Shown here in pieces: positions 59,034 to 64,000 of a stretch of 64,000 nucleotides of DNA. The notes beneath the pieces are model-generated. The model ran no database searches, had not been told where the DNA came from, and worked only from the letters and a program-made list of their open reading frames with translations. The stretch comes from Mesorhizobium sp. WSM3860 (GTDB lineage Bacteria; Pseudomonadota; Alphaproteobacteria; Rhizobiales; Rhizobiaceae). Location: positions 1-64,000 of the forward strand of contig NZ_NSGF01000019.1 of NCBI RefSeq assembly GCF_002294995.1, read 5' to 3'. Made by a program: the position numbers and the translations under genes. Each line of letters begins with the position of its first letter. Positions within the stretch are counted from its first letter, which is position 1.

Positions 59034-59828
59034 TCACCCTTGGTCAGCTCCGGCAATGACGCCGGCTAGGACGCCCAGCAGTTGGCCGCTGCCGGCGGCG
59101 AGCGCGCCATGGTTGATCACCTCGCCGGCATAGCGCGGCGGCTTGCCGGCGCGGTCGAGCAAGGCGCCGCCCGCTTCGCGGAGAATAAGGTCGGCGGCCG
59201 CGATGTCCCAGTCATGCGCGTTGGGCTTGACGAAGGTCGCGTCGAGCTTGCCGTTGGCGATCATCGCCAGCCGGTAGGCGAGCGAGGGGATGTAGGCGAC
59301 GCGGCGCATCCGGGCTTGCCAGGAAGCGGGCATGCGGTCGAGCAGCGGCTTCGGCCCGCCGATCTCGACGGTATCGCCTGGCGCGCGCACATGGATGCGC
59401 TTGTCGTTGAGGAACGCGCCCTCGCCCGGCAGCGCCCAGTAGGTCTCGTGCTTGGCCGGACATTCGAGCACGCCGGCCAGCGAGCGGCCATCCTCGACCA
59501 CGGCGACGCTGACGCACCAGGAATGCAAGCCATCGAGAAAGCCGCGGGTGCCATCGATAGGATCGACGACGAAAGTGCGGCGGGCCGACAGCCTGGCATG
59601 ATCGTCGGCGGTTTCTTCGGACAGCCAGCCATAATTCGGCCGCGCCTTGAGCAAGGTCTCGCGCAGATAGGCGTCGGCCGCATGGTCGGCCTCGCTGACC
59701 GGCGAGGTCCCGCCCTTCATCCACACCTGGGGGCTTTGGCCGAAATAGCGCATGGCAATGGTGCCCGCCTCGCGGGCGGCGTCGCGCAGCAGAACGAGGT
59801 CTTCGTGCGTCTCGGCTGAGATGGCCAT
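59034..59828 (-). CDS. Inositol monophosphatase family protein / 3'(2'),5'-bisphosphate nucleotidase
   Basis: A 264-residue Mg-dependent phosphatase with SEETADD, DPIDGTRGFLDG and WDIAAADLIL, the three metal-site motifs of the family. DGTRGFLDG is typical of CysQ-type enzymes that hydrolyse 3'-phosphoadenosine 5'-phosphate, but inositol-1-phosphatase activity cannot be excluded. ATG 59828 lies one base beyond the pmbA stop. Confidence 0.88.
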   Translation of the reverse strand: MAISAETHEDLVLLRDAAREAGTIAMRYFGQSPQVWMKGGTSPVSEADHAADAYLRETLLKARPNYGWLSEETADDHARLSARRTFVVDPIDGTRGFLDGLHSWCVSVAVVEDGRSLAGVLECPAKHETYWALPGEGAFLNDKRIHVRAPGDTVEIGGPKPLLDRMPASWQARMRRVAYIPSLAYRLAMIANGKLDATFVKPNAHDWDIAAADLILREAGGALLDRAGKPPRYAGEVINHGALAAGSGQLLGVLAGVIAGADQG

Positions 59829-59829
59829 G

Positions 59830-61173
59830 TCAGGCGCCGGCAAGGGTCATCCCCTCGATCAGCAGCGTCGGCGCGGCAGTGCCGAAATTGCGGTCCAGAT
59901 CGCTCGCCGGCACCATGTTGAGGAACATGGTCTTCAAGTTGGAGGCGATCGTCACCTCGGCCACCGGATAGGCAAGCGCGCCGTTCTCGATCCAGAAGCC
60001 GGAGGCGCCGCGGCTGTATTCGCCGGTTACCATGTCGACGCCCTGGCCGAAGACCTCGGTGACATAGAAGCCGCGCTGCAGCGAGGCGATCAGCTCCTCC
60101 GGCGCGCGCTCGCCGGGCTCGATGGCCAGATTGGTCGAGGACGGCGAAACCGAAGAGCCGCTGCGCGACCCTCGGCCGTTGGTGACAAGACCGAGCTCGC
60201 GCGCGGCCGAGGTCGACAGGAACCAGTGGTTGAGCACGCCTTTGTCGACCATCAAAAGCTTGTCGCCCTCGACGCCCTCGCCGTCGAAGGGACGCGATGC
60301 CTGGCCGCGACGCCGCAGCGGCTCGTCGGTGACGGTGATCGCGCTTGAGGCCACCTGCTTTCCCATCATGTCGCGCAGGAAGCTGGTCTTGCGCGCCACC
60401 GCGGCGCCGTTGATGGCGCCGGCGAGATGGCCGGCAATGCCGCGCGCCACGCGCGGGTCGAACACGACGTCGACCGGGCCGGTGGCCGCCTTGCGGGCGC
60501 CGAGGCGGCGCACGGCGCGTTCGCCGGCCTTGCGCCCGATCTCCTCCGGCGCGTCGAGATCGGCGAAATGCTGGCGGGACGAAAATTCATAGTCGCGTTC
60601 CATCGCCGTGCCTTCGCCTGCAATGACGCTGGTCGAACGCGAAAAGCGCGACGCGACATATTGGCCGACAAAGCCGTGCGAAGTGGCAAGCACCAGCCCG
60701 CCAAGGCCCGCGCCGGCGCTGCTGCCGGAGGAATTGGTGACGCCCTTGACGGCAAGGGCCGCTGCTTCCGCTGCCAGCGCTGCCTCCTTCAGCTGATCGG
60801 CCGAGACCTCGGTCGGGTCGAAGAGGTCGAGATCGCGCCGATTGCGGGCGAGCAGCGCCGGGTCGGCAAGGCCTTGATAAGGGTCCTCGGGCGAGACTCT
60901 GGCCATGGCGACGGCGCGCTCGGCAAGCGCCTTCGGGTCGGAGGCGGCGGTGGCCGAGACGCTCGCCACGCGCTGGCCGACGAAGACGCGCAGCGACACG
61001 TCCTCGCTTTCCGAAGATTCGGTGCCTTCGACCTTGCCCAGCCGCACCGAGACGCCGGCCGAACGGCCGCGCACGGCGACCGCGTCGGCCGCGTCCGCCC
61101 CGGCGCGCTTGGCCGCCTCGACGAGCGCCGCGACGCGGTCGGTCAGTTTCCCTGCGTCGAGCGTGTCGGTCAT
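59830..61173 (-). CDS. pmbA: TldD/PmbA family metalloprotease subunit
   Basis: A 447-residue PmbA-type protein (U62 family). The GYVTEVFGQGVDM-like segment YVTEVFGQGVDMVTGEYSRG and C-terminal NLKTMFLNMVPASDLD are diagnostic. With TldD it forms a protease acting on modified peptides and gyrase inhibitors; PmbA itself lacks the zinc site. tldD is not in the window. ATG 61173 begins the minus-strand cluster ending in lpxK. Confidence 0.93.
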   Translation of the reverse strand: MTDTLDAGKLTDRVAALVEAAKRAGADAADAVAVRGRSAGVSVRLGKVEGTESSESEDVSLRVFVGQRVASVSATAASDPKALAERAVAMARVSPEDPYQGLADPALLARNRRDLDLFDPTEVSADQLKEAALAAEAAALAVKGVTNSSGSSAGAGLGGLVLATSHGFVGQYVASRFSRSTSVIAGEGTAMERDYEFSSRQHFADLDAPEEIGRKAGERAVRRLGARKAATGPVDVVFDPRVARGIAGHLAGAINGAAVARKTSFLRDMMGKQVASSAITVTDEPLRRRGQASRPFDGEGVEGDKLLMVDKGVLNHWFLSTSAARELGLVTNGRGSRSGSSVSPSSTNLAIEPGERAPEELIASLQRGFYVTEVFGQGVDMVTGEYSRGASGFWIENGALAYPVAEVTIASNLKTMFLNMVPASDLDRNFGTAAPTLLIEGMTLAGA

Positions 61174-61394
61174 GCGGTTGGTCCTGTTTGTTCAAGCTGT
61201 CCGGGAGGGCGGATGCTGCCGCACATCCACGGAGGCCGAGCCGCCATCTCTGGAAAGCCCGCACCATCGTCTTGGATGCTGATGCACCATCTATTGTTCC
61301 ACCACCGCTTGTGCAATGGCGGATGCGGCAATCTCAAGGCAATCGCGGCCCTTCGCAGCGCACTGCCTTGCCGCAGCCGCATGAACAGTGCGGA

Positions 61395-62438
61395 TTAGCC
61401 GGCCACCGGCGCCCAGATCACATCTTCGATCCTGGCGGCGCCTGTTGCCAGCATCACCAGCCGGTCGAAGCCGAGAGCCGAGCCGCTCGCCTGCGGCATG
61501 ATGGCAAGCGCGGCGAGGAAATCCTCGTCCAGCGGATAGCGCTCGCCATAGATGCGCTCCTTCTCATCCATCTCGGTGACAAAGCGGCGGCGCTGCTCGG
61601 CCGGATCGGTCAGCTCGCCAAACGCATTGGCAAGTTCGACGCCGCAGCAATAAAGCTCGAAGCGTTCGGCGACGCGCGGATCCCTCGCGCTCGGCCGGGC
61701 AAGGGCCGCCTCCGATACCGGATAGCCGTAGAGGATCGTGGCGCGCCCCTGCCCCAGCGCCGGCTCGACCTTTTCCACCATCACCCGGCTGAACAGGTCG
61801 GCCCAATTGTCGTCGGGCGCGGTGCGCAGGCCGGCGCGGACCAGGCCCGCGTGGAGCGCCTCGCGATCCGTGCTGCCGTCGGCGCCGACGGTACCCAGCA
61901 GGTCGATGCCGGCATGGCGCATGAAAGCTTCCGCAACGCTCAGCCGCTCCGGCTCGGCGAAGGGATCGGCCTCGCGGCCACGGAAACGAAAGCTTTTCGC
62001 GCCGGATTTTTCCGCGGCAAGCGCCAGGAATTCGGCGCAATCGGCCATCAGGCGCTCATAGGTCTCGCCGACGCGGTACCATTCAAGCATGGTGAATTCG
62101 GGATGATGCAGCGGCCCGCGCTCGCGGTTTCGGTAAACGGCGCCCAGGCTGAAGATGCGTTTCTCGCCGGCGGCGAGCAGCTTCTTGCAGGCGAATTCCG
62201 GCGAGGTGTGAAGATAGAGCTGCCGGCGCGACACGTCCGGCGCGATCGCCTCGGTGGTAAAGGCTGCAAGGTGCGCCTCGTTGCCGGGCGAAACCTGCAG
62301 CGCGGACGTCGTTACCTCAACGAAATCGCGCTCAGCGAACCAACCGCGCAGGGCGGCGGCAATAGCGTTGCGCGCCATCAGTCTTGGCCGGCGGTCGGCA
62401 TGAACATGCGGCGTCCACCAGGGCGAAGCGCCGGTCAT
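61395..62438 (-). CDS. epmA: EF-P lysine aminoacylase
   Basis: A 347-residue truncated class II lysyl-tRNA synthetase paralogue (EpmA/GenX/PoxA) without an anticodon-binding domain. Motif 2 (YRNRERGPLHHPEFTMLEWY) and motif 3 (SGSALGFDRLVMLATG) are present. It attaches beta-lysine to EF-P Lys34. It is divergent from efp itself, which supports the role. ATG 62438 (MTGASPWW) was chosen; upstream codons in frame are within the promoter region. The aminomutase gene epmB is not in the window. Confidence 0.95.
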   Translation of the reverse strand: MTGASPWWTPHVHADRRPRLMARNAIAAALRGWFAERDFVEVTTSALQVSPGNEAHLAAFTTEAIAPDVSRRQLYLHTSPEFACKKLLAAGEKRIFSLGAVYRNRERGPLHHPEFTMLEWYRVGETYERLMADCAEFLALAAEKSGAKSFRFRGREADPFAEPERLSVAEAFMRHAGIDLLGTVGADGSTDREALHAGLVRAGLRTAPDDNWADLFSRVMVEKVEPALGQGRATILYGYPVSEAALARPSARDPRVAERFELYCCGVELANAFGELTDPAEQRRRFVTEMDEKERIYGERYPLDEDFLAALAIMPQASGSALGFDRLVMLATGAARIEDVIWAPVAG

Positions 62439-62567
62439 GAGCGGGAAAATCGCCGAGGAGACTGGCGGTTCGGCGCAAGATGCGCTAGGGCGCACGCGAA
62501 GGCCGCCGTTGCCGCTTCGGGGGCACAGACGCTTGCAGGCCGAAAAACTCGAATGGGATCGAATACC

Positions 62568-63137
62568 GTGGTCAAGGTCATCGCCAGTTCCTTACGCAAA
62601 GGCAACGTCGTCGATAAGGACGGCAAGCTCTATGTCATCCTCTTTGCCGAAAACATCCACCCTGGCAAGGGCACGCCGGTGACGCAGCTCGACATGCGCC
62701 GCATCGGCGACGGGGTGAAGATCTCGGAGCGCTACCGCACCACCGAGATGGTCGAGCGGGCCTATGTCGAGGAGCGCGAGCACACCTTCCTCTATTCCGA
62801 CGGCGAAGGCTTCCATTTCATGAACCCGGAAAGCTACGATCAGGTCGTGGCTCCGGAAAGCGTGGTCGGCGACATGGCGCCTTACCTGCAGGAAGGCATG
62901 GCGGTGCAGCTGGCGCAGTTCAACGGCGTGCCGATCTCGCTGGTGCTGCCGCAGCGCGCCACGTTCGAGGTGGTGGAGACCGAGCCGGTCACCAAGGGCC
63001 AGACGGCGTCCTCATCCTACAAGCCGGCAGTGCTGTCCAACGGCGTGCGCACCGCCGTGCCGCCGCACATCTCCGCCGGCACGCGCGTGGTGGTGATGAC
63101 CGCCGACGGGTCCTATATCGAGCGCGCCAAGGACTGA
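62568..63137 (+). CDS. efp: Elongation factor P
   Basis: A 189-residue EF-P that relieves ribosome stalling at polyproline. The PGKG loop (ENIHPGKGTPV) holds the modified lysine. GTG 62568 (GTG GTC AAG) gives the family start MVKVIASSLRKGN and places this lysine at position 34, as in E. coli. The in-frame ATG at 62553 would shift it to 39 and lacks a ribosome-binding site. The partner modifying enzyme EpmA is encoded divergently. Confidence 0.95.
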   Translation: MVKVIASSLRKGNVVDKDGKLYVILFAENIHPGKGTPVTQLDMRRIGDGVKISERYRTTEMVERAYVEEREHTFLYSDGEGFHFMNPESYDQVVAPESVVGDMAPYLQEGMAVQLAQFNGVPISLVLPQRATFEVVETEPVTKGQTASSSYKPAVLSNGVRTAVPPHISAGTRVVVMTADGSYIERAKD

Positions 63138-63207
63138 GGTTTACAGCAGCCCGCGCCACGGCTCGCCTGAGAAGAGGCGGGCCTGCAATCAGGCATAGTT
63201 GGCTTGT

Positions 63208-63999
63208 TTAACCCGGATCCGCCAGTTTCGCATGCGGACGGCAGCTTCGCGCCCCCTGCCCGTGGGCGGCGGCAACGAGGAACTCTGCCAGCTTCTGGGC
63301 CTCATTCGGCAGCGGCACGCTTTCGCTATGACACAGATAGTAGCCTCTCTCGGTCCGCAGGACATCCTTGGTGAGCGGCACCAGCCTCCCGGCTGCCAGT
63401 TCCGACTGCAGCAGGGCCACGCTGCCCAGCGCGATGCCGCTCCCGCGAATTGCTTCGCCGATGGTCTGGGAATAGGTGCTCATCGTCCTGACGTTCCAGC
63501 CTTCAGGTCCATTGAGCGAAAGGCCATCGAACCACACCTGCCAGTCGACCCAATCGGGAGCAGAGCGCACATAGTTCAGCAGAGGCGGACCGTCGCTCCG
63601 GCGATAGTGCTGGAACGCACCACTGCCGCCAGCGCCCAACGAAGCGGCCAAAGCCGGTGACGCCATCGGAACCATCTCCTCATCAAGGAGGCGCGTAGCG
63701 TGGAATCCCGGAACCATGCCGCTGCTGTAAATAACCAGCAGGTCGTTCTTCCCTGCGAGCAGGTCGCCCGTGCTGTCGGAGGTGACCAGTCGCGTCGGGC
63801 AGGCATCGCCGGAAAGGCCGAAGGCCTGCAACTGCGCGGTTAGCCAGAACATGCCGACCACGGTGTGAGCGCCGATAGAGAGCGGCCGCATCGCATGCTC
63901 GCGCGACGCGACCAGGCCCTGGCGCAGGAACTCCAGCGCCATCGCGACGGTATTGTAAAGCCGCTCGCCGCTCGCGGTGGGGCTGAGCCGCTTGCCGTT
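63208..63999 (-). CDS. LysR family transcriptional regulator, N-terminus outside window
   Basis: 264 codons open to the right edge. The visible part begins NGKRLSPTASGERLYNTVAM, the end of a LysR DNA-binding domain and linker, and continues through a GcvA-type substrate-binding domain (TRLVTSDSTGDLL, MVPMASPALAA, GSGIALGSVALL). The helix-turn-helix lies beyond the window. Its target cannot be inferred. Confidence 0.88.
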   Translation of the reverse strand, partial: NGKRLSPTASGERLYNTVAMALEFLRQGLVASREHAMRPLSIGAHTVVGMFWLTAQLQAFGLSGDACPTRLVTSDSTGDLLAGKNDLLVIYSSGMVPGFHATRLLDEEMVPMASPALAASLGAGGSGAFQHYRRSDGPPLLNYVRSAPDWVDWQVWFDGLSLNGPEGWNVRTMSTYSQTIGEAIRGSGIALGSVALLQSELAAGRLVPLTKDVLRTERGYYLCHSESVPLPNEAQKLAEFLVAAAHGQGARSCRPHAKLADPG

Positions 64000-64000
64000 A

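Noticed and set aside
1..64000. tRNA, rRNA or CRISPR arrays
   Set aside because: No cloverleaf with conserved TTCRANY-type arms, no rRNA sequence and no regularly spaced direct repeats were noticed by reading; a covariance search was not possible.

Overview
The window looks like chromosomal DNA of a Mesorhizobium-like alphaproteobacterium (order Hyphomicrobiales). Evidence: high GC coding DNA throughout, an ndvB-ndvA (chvB-chvA) cyclic beta-1,2-glucan locus, a lipid A/Kdo cluster interleaved with DUF4170, DUF374 and DUF2093 genes, a five-step hut pathway with hutF, and many palindromic intergenic mosaic repeats of the kind that litter rhizobial genomes. The species is inferred, not proven. 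No rRNA, tRNA or CRISPR was seen.

Layout. 1-3.1 kb: the tail of an IS481-like transposase, D-lyxose isomerase, a D-threonine aldolase-like PLP enzyme and an isolated ccmC. 3.2-13.9 kb: glucan exporter NdvA and the 2859-residue synthase NdvB. 14.2-22.5 kb: histidine utilisation, with hutI-hutH-hutG-hutU-hutD on the minus strand, hutF-hutC on the plus strand, and a HutC-type operator between them. 22.5-23.0 kb: nested repeats, including a probable 209-bp MITE inserted into an older palindromic repeat. 23.0-26.8 kb: RidA, a zinc ABC importer (AztABC type) with a Zur-like box, and a DUF442 protein. 26.9-32.7 kb: tyrosine/homogentisate degradation (hpd, hmgA, fumarylacetoacetase, plus a DinB-family protein where maleylacetoacetate isomerase might be expected) with Lrp- and MarR-type regulators and an orphan BrnA antitoxin. 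32.7-35.5 kb: threonine degradation (kbl, tdh). 35.7-39.7 kb: a GGDEF-EAL protein, a MarR regulator facing a membrane protein, and an HD-like protein.

39.8-50.3 kb: an accessory-looking set. It holds a StcD-type N-methylproline demethylase, queF, two paralogous secreted proteins, a Tat-exported ABC solute-binding protein without its transporter, a proline racemase-family enzyme lacking both catalytic cysteines, a GntR regulator, and an MttB-family methyltransferase with its own LysR regulator. Matching palindromes lie ahead of the binding protein, the racemase homologue and the GntR gene, so these three probably form one regulon. Together they suggest catabolism of N-methylated imino acids such as proline betaine or hydroxyproline betaine.

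50.4-64 kb: conserved chromosomal genes. These are mutL, an EamA transporter with a LysR regulator, a probable tail-anchored protein, the pmbA / phosphatase / DUF4170 / DUF374 / waaA / lpxK cluster, and divergent epmA and efp, with a truncated LysR gene at the right edge. Repeats have affected coding ends: one supplies the last residues of CcmC and another the stop codon of LpxK.
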